DNA from: Alnus glutinosa
Lineage: Eukaryota > Streptophyta > Magnoliopsida > Fagales > Betulaceae
Assembly (NCBI RefSeq): GCF_958979055.1
Contig: NC_084891.1
Span: 22,012,001-22,076,000 of the forward strand
Reading direction: 5' to 3'
DNA: 64,000 bases
This document shows positions 1-13,713 of this stretch, one piece after another. Below the pieces are notes generated by a model that saw only the letters and a program-made list of their open reading frames with translations, did not search any database and was not told the DNA's origin. Made by a program: the position numbers and the translations under genes. The stretch's first letter is position 1. The number at the start of each line of letters is the position of its first letter.

Positions 1-825
1 ATCAACGCTGATTGTTCTACTAAACCATTGAATGTTAAGTTGTTTGGCAAATTCAATCATTCTAAAAAAGTCCTAGATTAACCTAATTTACCACCACCCA
101 AGGCTCTAATTATAATATGCATCCTAACACTACTCTAAGCATAAATTTAACGTTCATACACATTAATGCTAACGCATCCAACACAAATATCTAACCCATC
201 AAAAAATCAACCATAATTCATAACGAAGCATATAGATACCCATAAAATCCGTAAAACATAAGACTAATAGTAAAGAAATGGCTTCTTAACACAAGATGAT
301 TGTATTCCAAAACCATCTAGCCATCAACCATTAATAACTCAATAATCTAGCTATAGAATCTCCAATAGACTAAAATCAATGTAAATCTATGATTAACAAA
401 CTAATACAGATTGTAAACAGGGAGATAGCATGCTAATAACAATATCAAAGATGAGCTTAAAGTAGGAGAATACATTTTCTTGAGAGAAACCTCAAGACCC
501 TCATTCTCTCTCTCTCTAGAGTAAGGTTAAAGGCGATTAAAACTAAGGAAAATGCGCATAAGGATGACTTTATAGTGTACCATGCACGAATAAAGGGTTG
601 AGACGTAAAAAATTTAACTGTTGCAATTGCCCATCGAACATTTAGTTCTCATGAATGTTCATGGTTAAGGCTACATCGAACGTTCGAGTATCCTCATCGA
701 ACATTTGACGAACTCCAAAATCCACAAAAACAAAAATGAGACACTTCTCCTAACTAGTACCAACTCCAAACATCCTAGGTTATAATTAGGGTACTCTTAT
801 CCCTAATTATTTACTGGGGTGTTAC
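1..825 (-). repeat. Gypsy-type LTR, runs off left edge
   Basis: Read on the minus strand this begins TGTAACACCCC at 825 and has the layout of a long plant gypsy LTR. It has a TATA-like site at about 563-575 (TATAAAGTCATCC on the minus strand), then a CT/GA-rich leader at about 500-520. Its start resembles the minus-strand start of the LTR at 3755, and its promoter area resembles 10860-11100. The other end lies outside the window, so size and target duplication cannot be checked. No open reading frame of note is present. Family assignment is inferred from the termini only. Confidence 0.5.
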
Positions 826-946
826 AACTTATCATAAGTAAAACCTTATCTTTTTTCAAACTATCATATGCTTTTGTATTGATCATCTCCAAATGTTGTC
901 TTACAAAATTCCTAAAGTCTGCAGAGCTGATTGCTTTAATACCACC
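826..946 (-). other. Short internal segment with primer-binding site between two LTRs
   Basis: On the minus strand the LTR that ends at 947 is followed at once by GG and then TGGTATTAAAGC (944-933), close to the initiator-Met tRNA primer-binding site TGGTATCAGAGC. Only about 120 bp separate it from the next LTR start at 825. Either the element lost nearly all of its internal region, or two elements abut here. Confidence 0.5.
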
Positions 947-3755
947 TGTAGCGCCCCTAACTTCAATTAACTAGTAGTTAAGTTCGGGTTTGACTTTTGA
1001 CTGATCTAACATAAATTTTTTTTTCTTCCTAAGAAAATTCAGTCGTTTTTAAACTTTATCAGTGAACATCTTGCCTTACTGAGAAAGCTTTCACACACAT
1101 ACACGCATAGCATGAGTTGAGTACACTGTTTAAAATTTCTATCTGCAATGAACTTTTTGCTCTTCATTACTTGACTCTCTATTATATGCTTGCATATTTT
1201 TTATTTGCTATCTGACTGATTTATCAGGTTTAGATACATGTGCGTGCTGCTTTACTTGCAAAAGACTAACCTTGTTTTCTTTCTCTGACTTTTTCAACAA
1301 GTTGTTCTTTTTGTTTACAGTTTACTACATTCCTCTATTTGGACTCTAGTACTGTATTTACTGTGGTTTTGATGTTCTGTTTACTCTTTGATCTTTTGAG
1401 ACAAAAAATGGGGAGTATTTTTATTTTTTGGACTGAGATTATACTTTTAAACCGGTTAAGTGATTTTTGTCCCAGAATGGCCAAAATGGGAGTTTGTTAG
1501 TTTTATTAGCTACATTCTGTTGACAAAATCACTACCATATTAGTGTACTGCTGAAACAGGAACACTGTAATTATTTAGGACATATTTTCTCAACTATGAA
1601 AATGCCTTAATATGACAAGTATCAGTGTCACAAACATCAAGAAGGCAATTTCCGAATTTCAGGAAGATTCTGTACAGTTTACAACTCAGCAAAAGTCGAT
1701 TTTCTAGTTGCCGTCTGGACGGCCCAAAGAAATGTCCGGACGCCCATCAGTGTTTGAGAAGATTCTGAACAGCTCAACAAACAACGTTGATGAAGACAGC
1801 ATGCGACTGTTCGAATACTAGGGCAACAATGTCCAGACGCGAACGACTGAAGTTTAATGAAGAAAGGCGTGAAGCACGTTATAGAAGTTGATTACTGCTT
1901 GCCGTCCGAATGCCCACTGTCTTAGTTCGGACGCCGCCTAGAGAACTCCGAATTAGTTTTGTAATAGGTCTTTTAAAACCTATAAATAGAGGTCTCTAGG
2001 CTTGTATTATTTACAGAATTCGGTATTGAATTTCTTTGTACTAAGGGAAGGTGTTTAGACAGAGATTGTGATATGTGCTAGCTCTCTTAAGGTGTTTATT
2101 GTATGATTTGATCAACCATTTGAAATCTAGCTTAGGGAGGAGCCCTAAGCTAAATGAGTCCATTGAAGACCCCTTTAGGTAGGAGACCTGGTTGGGAGGT
2201 GTACATATATAGGTACGTGTCAGAGTTAGAAGTACGACTACTGCATCGGGTTATGTGAGTACTACTGTCTTGTAACTAGCTTTGTCTTCTGAAAAATGAA
2301 TTTCCTGGGTTTGGCTGCCCCGTAGTGATTTTTCTCTTAATTGAGTTTTCACTTTGTTAACAAAATATCTACCTTCTTTTAATTCCGCATTTAGATATTT
2401 TGTTACACAAATTGATCACACACACACATTTAAATTAGGAGTCTATTTATTTTCAAAGTTCATTAATTATTTATCAATGTATGAGTTTGCAAATCGCATT
2501 CACCCATTTTGTAGATCTTTCATTTCTTTGCACAAATGTAGAGTTTTCAATATTAATATCAAAGCATTTCATGATAGTATAAAAATGCATATTTTGATAT
2601 GAAAGTATACATACTAAAAAGTAAGTAAATAGTTTCACGTGAGTATGAACTCACCGTGGTTGTACAGATCATTTTGAAACTCCTCGTACACCTCAGCTCC
2701 TTCATCTGTGAAATAGTATACTATTAGTCGCACTCTAGACTAGAAACCTAGAATAAAATCTGAAACTTAGACTCCTAAGCATTCTGCTAGTCGAAACGTT
2801 GGTATGGTTCAGAGGCCGTTCTGACGGTGCTCAGACAGTTGGAATAGTCTCTTGGCAAAAACTCCTAAACTCGAAAAGATTTTACCTTTAACCCAAATAA
2901 CACATTATAAGGCCTAAAAAGGCTTCATTTCACTACCCTAAGCACTAAACACACCAAAAAAGAAACTTAAAGACCAAAGTCTCAAGCTTTAACCAACAAA
3001 TCAAACTCTTCTTTCAAAAGACAAAGCTTTTCTTTCAACATTTCAAAAGAACGAATGATCTACACAACAACAACTCTAATAGTATGAGATCTATCTTAAG
3101 TTAACATGCACAACTGGAATAAGGCATTGCCATTCTCAAAACTCAAGCGTTCTTAACGCAAAATCCACATTTATAACATAAGACCCATCTTTTACCAACA
3201 AAAATCTTAACACACTCAACAATACGAAAGTAACATGTTACAGAGACAAAACATGATCAAAACTCTTAATGAAACCGTAAAGCTCCAAGTTTACGATAGA
3301 GAAATAATTACCTTTCTTGAAAATAGAAGCTTAAGACCTCAAAAAAAAAAAAAAAAAAACCTATCATTTCTTCTTCTTCTCTCTCTAGGGTTTGAGTGGT
3401 TGAAAAGGAAAAATGGGCGTCTAGAGTTCGACCTATACCCTTAAATAGGCCTTCCTCCACGAGTTTATGCTGAAATGGCCTATTTGATTGGCATCCAGAC
3501 TGCCATCGTTCGGCCGATACTTACATTGTTCGGGCGTTTTGGGGAGATGGAACATTAGGATGGTCCTGTGGCCATTCCAATGACTCTCCTACATACTGTT
3601 ACCTACCATTTGAATGTTTTATGGAGAAATTTACCCTAAGTGTCCAAAAATCTCATTTTTCCTCCAATTGAGATTTAGGACTACTCCACCTCTACCAAAC
3701 ACACTTAGGCATTAATTAGGGTGTCCTTAACCTTAATTGAGTGGGGGATGTTACA
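947..3755 (-). repeat. Long gypsy-type LTR interrupted by a copia fragment
   Basis: The + strand left end is TGTAGCGCCCC (947) and the right end is GGGGATGTTACA (3755), so the minus-strand LTR starts TGTAACATCCCC and ends GGGGCGCTACA. A primer-binding-like site follows at 944-933. The middle, from somewhere between about 1085 and 1300 up to 2455, is the tail and LTR of a SIRE-like copia element; the rest (2456-3755) is LTR sequence again. Flanking 5-bp repeats do not match (CCACC against ACATA), as expected if this is one LTR of a larger element. Poly-A at 3341-3358 and a TATTTAAGG site near 3440 lie inside. No protein is encoded. Confidence 0.5.
1300..2455 (+). mobile_element. 3' end and LTR of a SIRE-like Ty1/copia element
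   Basis: The LTR runs from TGTTAG at 1495 to TTTCA at 2455 (961 bp). It is preceded by a purine tract (CCAAAATGGGAG, 1481-1492) that fits a polypurine tract. Before that, about 1300-1480 looks like the non-coding 3' internal region of such elements. The LTR matches the solo LTR at 59161-60445 along its last 450 bases, including the shared stretches around 1985-2020 (TATAAATAGAGG), 2165-2200 and 2300-2345. It has a few CGTCCGGACG-like palindromes at 1708-1945, many fewer than the other copy. The 5' part of the element is missing. Confidence 0.6.
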
Positions 3756-6061
3756 ACATATATAGCATTAGAAAAATCAATACAGGGTCAACTAGTTCCA
3801 AAATATGCTCGTCCAGGATCACCATCGTAGGGAGCAATAACTCCATGAGCTCTGTGAATGACACCCTCATATTCGGGTCCTTTCGCACCATCGTGTATAA
3901 ATGGGTCGACTGTAAAATAATATTTTTTTACAAGTGTAAAACTACAATATAAGTCTATGACATAATGGGTAGTCACGTGTGAAACATATCATGCAATGAA
4001 CTCAATCTTTCATAAAACATATGAGAATATCACGTACACATCGTCATGAAACATGAGTTTCCAAAGGGTAAATAAGACAAAAAAAAATATGCTGGTGCAT
4101 TACATAAACAAATACACTAAGTGTTTCTCGAATCAGTTTTCCTAATCCTCAACTTCATGTTGTCTCTTATTTATTTCTTAACCCTTGTTAAGGTGTACTT
4201 AATCATCATATGGAACAAGGTATTACAAATCTTCTATTCAATCTCCTCTGCAACGTGGAACTTGGGTGGCTTGAAGGTTTAAGAACTGTGTGGTTTAATC
4301 AAACTATAAGAGAGGTTATGCATTGAAGGCATAAGGATGCAATAGGTATCTCTTAGCTCACAAAATAATGTGAGCTAAGAGGTACTTGTTAGCTCACATT
4401 GTCTATGTCTTTTATTTTAAAACACACTTGTTATGTCAAGCTACAAGCGAGCTTTACAATCGAGCTTTTCAGGAATTCTTCTTAAATATCTTGTCCAGAC
4501 CTACTGTGAAAGACCTCTCCAATCGAGTGCATCGACAAGCAAATACTTGAACTCTTGTAAAAACTCTTGTTTTGACGTCCATCGGCCGAACCTTCTAGTC
4601 GACCAATTCTATACCTTTGCAATTTCTAGTCTAAGCACCAAACATAGTCTACCAAATTTAAACTTACAACTCAAATTGTTTTGGATACTGAATGAGCCAA
4701 CATAAAACCTGACAAGTATGTCATACATTTCAAATATTTTAATTTTTATTCAATTTATTATATGTCACTATAATAAAATATATTGATTTCACATTATTTT
4801 TGTCTTTTTGTTTAAGTATTACACGAGAAAGCAACATAGCCAATCAAATCAATGTAAACATAACCTATACCTAATCCAAACGATGTCATTTTGGTATTAA
4901 ACACCAAAACGACGTCGTTTTAGTGAATCTATTATTATTATTATATAAAAGATATATGGATACGGTTAAAATTGCTATCCACATCAGCATATGTGAATAG
5001 TGAGTTTTTGTTATCCGTATCCGCATGTGCAAATGTCAGATAGTTGGCAGATGCGGTCAGTTAATATCCGCCCGCATATACGCCCTTAGTTTTAAATTAT
5101 TTTTTTAGTAGTAAAAAAAAGCCTCCCTCTCGGCCGACTGACTTCTTGTTTGACAAGGAATGCCACTGACTGTAGTTCCGTTTGATTTATCTTCCATAGC
5201 GATTGATTGCCATACATAGTACCTCGACTGTTGTCTACACTTAATTGTTCTTTGATACCTTCATAGTTCATTCAACCACATTGGATGCATTCTCAATTGG
5301 GATATATAGCCTATTCCATTCCAAAAAACTCACGATATTAATTGCGCCGACATGATTTTCCATAGGCGCCACCCTACAAGCGTGGTCAACTTGCTAACTC
5401 AATTTGTTTCAATTTTGCTTCACTTGAAAACCAACATCATGAAACCACCATATGTCGAGATTGAGCCCACAGATCGAATTGATGCCTTCCTTATTCTTGT
5501 ACAATTGTCAAACGGTGCAATAAGCTCACCACCTTTCCAACTAACATCAAGATTTAATTCAAATCTTGTTTGGATTGATGTTAATCGGATTGGTACAATT
5601 TTCAGTAATTGGTTGGGGGTTGGAAGCTAGATGGGCCGGGGTCATGTCATTTGCGTCGCAGAGGATTTGAAATACTTTGGTTTTATATTATATAGAATGA
5701 ATGATTTATAAAAACACTCGTGGTGCTAATTAAGTCACACATTACTTACTTATTAGATTATTTTAAAGAAGATCCAAATTGACTAGTCATTTTAGAGTAA
5801 CAGTGCAGATGTGACTGTGGTTTTTCCTGAGTCTTTATAAATAGTATTAGAGCCATCTAACTATGTGGTACCAAAGCATTGCATGACGAAGACGTCAGTG
5901 GTTTAATGGGTGTTAAGTCCCAAGTTGCTTATTTACTATGTGAAACTGAATATTATAAGTGATTTTAAAGAAGTTCAAAATTGACTAATCATTTTTAAAT
6001 GATAGCACAAATGTGATTAATGTTTTTTTTGAGTCGTTACAAATTCATTGTCCATCAATGG

Positions 6062-6063
<2 letters not shown>

Positions 6064-6109
<46 letters not shown>
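6064..6109. repeat. Poly-T tract, 46 bases
   Basis: An uninterrupted T run, possibly the tail of an old minus-strand retroposon. The length is likely unreliable in assembly. Confidence 0.9.
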
Positions 6110-6110
<1 letters not shown>

Positions 6111-6886
6111 TTAAGGTTCAACAAATCACTTACTTCTGTTTTGCAAGTCCATTAATTATCATCATGACTTACTGGATCGATCGCAGGTGTTTGTTTGCCA
6201 CGTCTCCATGAGGCTCAAAATCACGTGGAGGATCGATCCTAGCTCACCTAAATCCTCTTCACCTCTCGTGCCTTTACCTGTTTCACCGCCACTCATCGAT
6301 GGTGTATCTGCCATTGTTGTCATGCTTTTTGGCATTAATTCAAGATGTCTACTATGCATTCTTTTACTCTAGCTCTCTCCCTGATCCCCATGAATTGGCC
6401 GGAATAATCCATTTAAGTGGCCAGAATTTAAAAACTACTACGACTCTAATTAATTACAGTTGCATTATTATTACTTTAAAAGAATTATTTTAGAGTAACA
6501 GCAGATTTACCTCAACACTTTTTCTGAGTCTTTAATTAGTCGGCTAATAACGTCACTTCATGTCATCTACGTGCTACTAGAGACGTACTCCAAATTTGTT
6601 CATTGTGGGTTGGAACGCAAGAGTATTTATCACATGTCCAAGTAGTTAACCGACGTTTAATTGCAACTTAATTGCTATATACAGGCCTGTACGTGGCTGT
6701 GATTACTTATTTCCACGAACTGACTTGTGTACGTATCTTCATAAATGAATGGTTATTTCCAATTGTATTAAATTGACATGCCGGCCAATTGATGATGTCC
6801 GTGCAACTTTAACTCGACCACCATTGGCCAATCTCTCGATCTCTAGCAAGTGGGTTGGTATGGCAGTATGGCAATTGAATGAATGA

Positions 6887-6890
<4 letters not shown>

Positions 6891-6927
<37 letters not shown>
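6891..6927. repeat. (GA)n microsatellite
   Basis: About 18 perfect GA units followed by GGGG. Confidence 0.95.
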
Positions 6928-6933
<6 letters not shown>

Positions 6934-8054
6934 TCCACTAGGACGTGCTTATTGTTTGTGCATGCATGTGCGTGGGATGGGTACGGGTATGAGCTCTGAT
7001 TGCGCGTGCTCTTAATAGCAGTACTCCAACCGATTCCGACTTCAAGCTTATTTAGTCCTCAAACTCAAAATTGTTGAATTAATGGTCTCATTCAAAGTTT
7101 TCTTTTCTCAAATGAATAATAATTCATTAAACGAAAGAGCAATACGTAGTTCGAGATTAATTACCTCAATCCTAGGGTTGCAAATTGTTGTTACCGTGTA
7201 CAATAACAATAATGAATAATATAAAATGAAAAGAGAGAAATTAATCAAGACACAAATTTACGTGGTTCAGCAATATGCCTGCATCCACAAAAATGCGATT
7301 ATATTCAATAATAATATAAGATTACAACATAATATATTTATAACAAAACTCTACCGTACAAACAAGTATAAAAAATTTCAAAAACCCCAAAACCCTACGT
7401 CACAATGTTCCACCAACTGGTACTCTCGTAATACTCTCTATGCCTAAGAGAGTGTGAGTCGCTTGTGTTTTCGACAACCAGCTCGGATATAAAACAATAT
7501 CTAAACACATATATAAGATATATAATTTATCACAAACAACAAAAGAAGACGTCTCTTTTATTAAAAGTTAATTGAATTGTTCACAACACGAACGATTACT
7601 AGTAAATGTATTCATCATATCATTAGTTTCCCAGACGGCTAACAAAAAGAGTTGAAAGACATAAGTACTCCATCTCTGCTGCCATCTCTCAAGGTTGTGA
7701 TATATATGTTTAGGCCATGCCACCGCTTGTTGCTGTTCTGATTAATTATCTGAAAGAGAGCTGTTGCAACCATGAGTTAATTAATAGATGTTCATCAGCA
7801 AATTAACTTTGAAAGGAACCACTAAAATGTGGCGAAAATATATATCGAGTAAGATATATAGCCCCAAAAATGTGGACAAAATTTAAATCAATTTAGTATT
7901 TTATTTTGGAGAAATAAGTGGCTAGAAGCAGTTGAAATAAACATATTATATCTACCTTTAAAATGTTCATATATCATTTCTTCGATTTCTGGTTCGGGTA
8001 TAATTTTGTGAAAAAACATTATGGTAATTAATGTTCCATATTAAACATGTAATA

Positions 8055-10502
8055 TGTAACGCCCCCAAACCGCTAAGGGTTAGGTTCGTCCATTTTTATA
8101 TACCAAACTGCAAAGATTCGTAAGGTCTGCCAACAACCTAGCTAATATGCTGAATTACATAAATTAATTAAAGAGAATAATAATAATTTTAAAACTCAGA
8201 GCTTTAATAAATGCGGAAACGTTTATTTCGAAAAGAGTAATACTGTTTGATACCATAAATGAAAATGCAAAGGAAAACTGGATTTATTGTGGGAGTGCAC
8301 TTATTAAGGTAACAGAAAAATAATATCCTACTGCTAGCCTAGATCCCATCCCGGCCGCCTAGGTCTCTCTGTTCATAACCTGAAAACAAAACAAAAATAA
8401 GGGGTGAGCGAAAAATGCTCAGTAAGGTAACCCTCAACCATAAAACGGTTGAGTTAACTTCATTTTCTTTAAAACAATTATTAAAATACACTTGAAATCT
8501 AAATTTCTAGAACACAAATCAAAATTCGGCATTTTACTTAACACATAAAATACCCGTTAACAATTAAGACTTCTCATATATAGGGCCCATGTACACTATT
8601 ACGCTGTGTACTAGGGTTGTGCGGTCTACTGCAACCTCAGGCAGGTAAACTGTGGCCACAGGCCCTGCCCCGTCAGCTAATTAATTGAAGTGCACTTAGC
8701 ATGACATAAGGATGGATTCCGCCTTCTCTAAGTCCTTCCGTGGTTGTGCTTCCATCCAAGCAACGGTACCGAGCTTAAACTCTGTAAATCTCTGTGAATA
8801 TCTCTGCGGCCAAAATAATAGTCTCCTCCACACACGTGGCTCATTTATAAAAATCTCATTCTCACAAATTATTCTTATTCCTTTGATAACTCTTGAGGCA
8901 ACGTGTGAGAGGATTCTTACTCTCATTTTCTCATTAATTTTAAAAAGCTATAACTTTCCGTCTCGGGAACCAACTACACAATTTACGAATAACTAGAAAA
9001 TCTTTTATAAACAAAGCTTATTTTAAAACAGTGATTTCAAGATTAACATTTATACCGACAATTTTCATCTCAAAACTATTTTTAAAACAGTCCTTCATGC
9101 ATCAATATAATTTGAAATATAGAACAAGAACAATTAATTGCAAATATGTTTAAAAAAAGGATAAAGTAATATGACATAAAACAATTTGAAAAGGGGTAGA
9201 GGACCCCTTACCTCTCTGATTGCAATAAGTCGCTGGACTATCTCGACTGCTAACTAGTCACCTAGTACAGGTTTAAATAAATCAATACCTCGTGCTAGTC
9301 ACTAAACTACACATTAACACCACTAGGATTTGTCTTGCTAACCTATTGAGAATGGATTCTCAAGATATGTTTAACGACATTAGTAAAGGTAATTGTCATT
9401 AGAAATATTCTCTTTTATAATTATAAGGTTTAAATAAATTCCGATATCACAAACTATACCTTTAATAAAAAAATGATTTACAAAAATGATCCCTGATTTC
9501 TTTAAAAAATTTTACAAGAAGGTTTGAATGTTTACTTTAAACTACTTTGTATCAAAATAGAATTTTTAGGACTAAACATCCATTTGGGAAGAATTTATGG
9601 CAACAGGTGAGTAGAAGAAAAGAAACAAAACCAATTAAGTCAAAATTTATAATTTCCCCAAAACAGCATCCGGTTGTATTGAAAAGGGAGAGAATTCCAC
9701 AAATCAACAAACCTGAATTTGAGTTCGGCCAAGACAAGGAGAAAGAAAAAAAATAATAATAATAATAATAAAATATATGTATCTATATCAATGGTTCTCA
9801 GTGGTGATGGGAGAAAGGAAAGAAAAAAAAAGAAGAAAACTATCTATATGTTCACCCAAAAGGAGAAGACATGAAAGGACAAGTCAAAGTTATCTCCTAC
9901 GGTTGTTAACATAGAAAGAGAGAGAGTTTGAGAAAAGGACAAGTGATGCTTCATCACATGATTAGGAAAGAGAAGAAATATATATATACTGAAACACAAG
10001 GCACACGTTTTGAGAAGAAGAAGCCTAAAAGAAAAAGTAGCAACCAAATGCCTTATTAACACGCTGATAGAGGGAACAAATAGAGAACAAAAAAAATATA
10101 TATATATATATTATAAAATAAAATAAACGAATGGTCAAACCAAACCTTAATAGAGGAAGGAAAAAAAAAACTGAAGAATTAAACCAAGGTGTACCAATAC
10201 GTTTGCACAATAAAGTTAAAGAAAACAGATAAGAGGCAAGCATATACCTCTGCAGAGAACCGAATATAAGACAGGGACGTGCGGCTACAACAATGGAAAA
10301 AAAATAAGGCGTATGCTAATTTATTTATATAAGTAGGGTTTGTTCTTTTTGAAAGGGAGAATGACGGCTAGGGTTTGATATTAGGGTTTGTTAAAAAAAT
10401 ATTAGCTGAAAAGATAAAATATAAATTGATATAAAATTTTATTAAATGTAAAGAAATCAGATATGAAAACAAAATAGTAATGGCTATTTAAATAAAGCAC
10501 AA

Positions 10503-10588
<86 letters not shown>

Positions 10589-10690
10589 CACTCTTTATTT
10601 TTAAAAAATAAAAATAAAAATTTTCAGTCATCCATTCTCATAAGTAGCAAAAGACTAATTTACCCTCAAGAGTGGGTCGGGATTATTACA
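8055..10690 (-). mobile_element. Solo LTR, 2.6 kb, gypsy (Del/Tekay-like)
   Basis: The + strand starts TGTAACGCCCCC at 8055 and ends GGGATTATTACA at 10690. Both ends are flanked by the same 5 bases, TAATA (8050-8054 and 10691-10695), so this is one complete insertion reduced to a single LTR. The likely sense is minus (TGTAATAATCCC to GGGGGCGTTACA). The long LTR and its termini fit the Del/Tekay group of chromoviruses; this is inferred from ends and length only. It holds an ATT microsatellite at 10504-10588 and no protein-coding capacity. Confidence 0.75.
10504..10588. repeat. (ATT)n microsatellite
   Basis: About 28 near-perfect TTA/ATT units near the right end of the solo LTR. Confidence 0.95.
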
Positions 10691-10695
10691 TAATA

Positions 10696-11600
10696 CCCCG
10701 AAAATAAATATATTGAGTTTAAATAATGATAACGATTTATAAATCAAACACCCACATTGAAGACCACGTACATGTAAACAGTTTCTAAAAAAATGACAAA
10801 AAATGATTTTATTTTATTTTTTAAATCTTTGACACATTACATTTTCTTATAATAACCGAATGTTTGACATCCCATTGGAACATTCGAAACTTTTCCTAGC
10901 CGAATGTCTAACGTTCCACTTGAACATTTGACCCTGTCTAAGAACATTTTTATCTTTTTAGTTATCTCAATCTTTGAGTGTAGAAAGACCCATATAAAGC
11001 CATCCTTATCTCCAGCGTGCGAACCCTATTTTCGTCATTTCTTTTCACTTGCAACTCAAGAGAGAGAGAGAGAGAGAGATCCTAGAAAGAAAAAATGTAG
11101 TTTTTGAGATGCTTCATCCTCAATAAGAGGTAAACCAAAACCTTAATCCCATTTTAATATGTGTTAGTATGTTTTCCTTGGTTTTAATATACTACTTTTG
11201 TTGTTTTAAAGACATCCAAGCATGTTATATTAGGAATTTTTTTATGTGATAGTCACCGAATGTTCCATTGATTATGTTGAACATTCGCTCCTTGTTGACC
11301 GAACAATCGACCTCCAGGCCAAACGTTTGACCCTTGCTAGCCGAACAATCGACCTCGACACTGAACATTCTATGAAGGCTATAATATGTATGATTAGGTT
11401 TTAACGTGCAAAATTAGGAATCTTAGTGTGTCGGTGTTTAACTTTAGAGTGTGCATTGCAGTAACTTGGAGATTGAGATTCGAGATATCTGAGAGTGGGG
11501 AGAATCACCCATTGTAAGTAAATGTTTACGGAATTATTTTACCCTAATGTATATGTACGTATTGCATGATTTCTTATATTAAAATACAAGTAACTTGTTA
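10696..11600 (+). repeat. Fragment of a gypsy-type LTR related to the left-edge LTR
   Basis: In + orientation this carries the same architecture as the minus strand of 1-825: repeated CGAA-CATT(C/T) words (10858-10930 and again 11258-11370), then TATAAAGCCATCCTTAT at 10994-11010, then a GA-rich leader (11059-11078). The left border coincides with the TAATA duplication of the neighbouring solo LTR, so that LTR probably inserted into this one. The right border is vague. Confidence 0.4.
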
Positions 11601-13519
11601 CAGGAATTATGTCATCTCTCTTCAAAATAATCCATACTTTTTAGATGACATAATAATAGAGCTAACACATACCATTTTATGAAAAATCCACATTTAATAA
11701 TTTAACGTTATGGACTGTTAGAACATTGAAGCATCTCCTAAAAAGACTACTAATTGATACTACATATGGTTCTCTAATAGGATAATTAGATTTTAGATGA
11801 TTGATTCTAATCAGATTGATGATATGATTTGATTATCATACTCATCTTTAACTTTAGGGTGATTAATTAGGCTTTACCAAATAAGATTACCCTATTTCCT
11901 CCTAATTAATTTATGGAAATTAGCTTGGCATATTAATCAAACTTGTTCTGCATGTTGCTCAGTAGTCTACAGTTGTGGCTTCTATTCTATTCCAAAGGGT
12001 TGGCAGGTGGTGGTATCTGTTGCCGCCCACCTGCTAACCCCTTTGGACGACCATAAAGTTTAATGACAGATGTCATCTCAAGGAATTGCCATGTGATCCC
12101 ACTTTTAGCGGCATGAACCAATTGTCCAACTTCTTTTGTCGCACAAATTGATTTGACGGTTCAACAAACTTCCAGGCTGCGAATATGATAATATCCCATA
12201 CATATATATGCTCCAGATTTTAAATAGTAGGGAGATATTTTTATTTTTATTTTTATTTAAAAAAAAAAAAAAAACTTATATTAACATAGAAAGAGAAAGA
12301 TAAAAAAAAAAATAAATGAAAAAAGACAAGAAAACTTAAGATCAAAGGAATGTTGGGGTGGTCGGACACAAGATAAATTTAAGTGTTTTTTTTTTTTTTT
12401 TTTTTAATATTTAAATATTATTTGACTAAGCTACAAAAAAATTTTCAATTGAATAAGACGCGGCCCTTTTTAGAGTTTTCCATATTCTTTAGCATTTAAT
12501 TTACTCCATCTTTCAACCGTTATTTGAGAGCATTCAATCGCTTTGTTAGCGACGTATTCAAATATATATGCAAGGGAGACATGCTAATTTAAAAGTTGAT
12601 TTATAAGATTATTTTTTTTTTAACGAAAGATTTTAATATTTCATTGATAAAAGATCACGAGTATAAAATTATTGTATCACAAAGCAGAAAGTTCTGCAAA
12701 ATCACAGCCACATGCTATGAGGTTACATAGTTATAGATACAAATAAAATTCTTACAATAAAGTGTTATTTATAACTTTCATCTTTCGATAATCTATGCAT
12801 AAAATTAATTAAAGAGCAAATCTATTGCGAGCAGACTAGACCTAAGCCAAGAATAGCTAAATATCCTAAAAAATTATTTAAACGGTCCGTGAAAGATAAC
12901 TCCTCACATCTAATTATTCAAGCCGTGAGAGATAATTTCTTACACCTGATTAACCTTCATCCCATAAATCGTCAATGAGGGTAGATCTAAAGAGAATAAA
13001 ACTCTTCTTCAAAGCAAAAAGACAACTAGCAAATAGCAGCAGCAACCAAGGAGGAGATGAACGGCATAAAGGTAGATTGACAAATGCATAGCGAATAAGC
13101 TAAAATTGCTGATCTGATCGAAGAACACCTATAAACAAAAGAAAAAACCAGAACGGGAGGGAAAGGATATGAGTAGGAGTAGAAACGGAAAGTGAGAAGA
13201 GGAGAGAGCAGATCCCCTCCTCCTCTCAGATCTGTTTCCTGAGTAGTGAAGTTATGTCCTTCAATATACACAATGTACACTTAATGTTTTGAGACAGACC
13301 CTCTTTAAGACCTACTTTCCATTTCTTTCTCTCCCTTTCAAAGTCTTAATATCTTAAGACTAGCTTGGTAAAAAAATTTATCCATAATTAGAGCCTTAAT
13401 TAGAATATATTAATTGGGTAAGATTTTATCATAATTAGAGCCTTAATTTTTTTTTTTTTCCTTTTTAATGAAATGAGTATTTAATTATACTATTACTATT
13501 AATTTGGGGGCGTTATGCG
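11601..13519. other. Intergenic, no gene recognised
   Basis: AT-rich sequence with A/T tracts (12258-12274 and 12387-12405). No frame has a recognisable domain, and the open frame on the minus strand at 13026-13280 is low-complexity and unsupported. Confidence 0.5.
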
Positions 13520-13670
13520 CAGGACCGACTCTTCCACTAGGCGACTTAGGCGGTCCCCTAAGGCCTCCAGTGGAAGAAGGCCCCATAAGTCAGGCTTCTA
13601 AAACATGAAAAAAGGCCCATGAGAAACGTTTGTAAAAGAATAATAATAAGGCCCAAATATATTCTACAAC

Positions 13671-13713
<43 letters not shown>

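Larger units (their letters stand above)
3756..8054. other. Intergenic, no gene recognised
   Basis: No supportable coding region was found; open frames here are short and have no recognisable domain. Small structures seen: an inverted repeat at 4344-4387 centred on TTAGCTCACA/TGTGAGCTAA; an inverted repeat at 4877-4921 around CCAAAACGACGTCGTTTT; a 46-base T run at 6064-6109; and a GA microsatellite at 6891-6927. At 7190-7500 there is a stretch with the phrase ACGTGGTTCAGCAATATGCC, a motif common in plant repeat ends, but no borders could be set. Confidence 0.5.

Noticed and set aside
2354..2602. 82-codon open frame on the + strand
   Set aside because: It spans the end of a copia LTR and has no domain or family resemblance.
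5352..5630. 92-codon open frame on the + strand
   Set aside because: No recognisable domain, no splice partner, and composition like the surrounding intergenic DNA.
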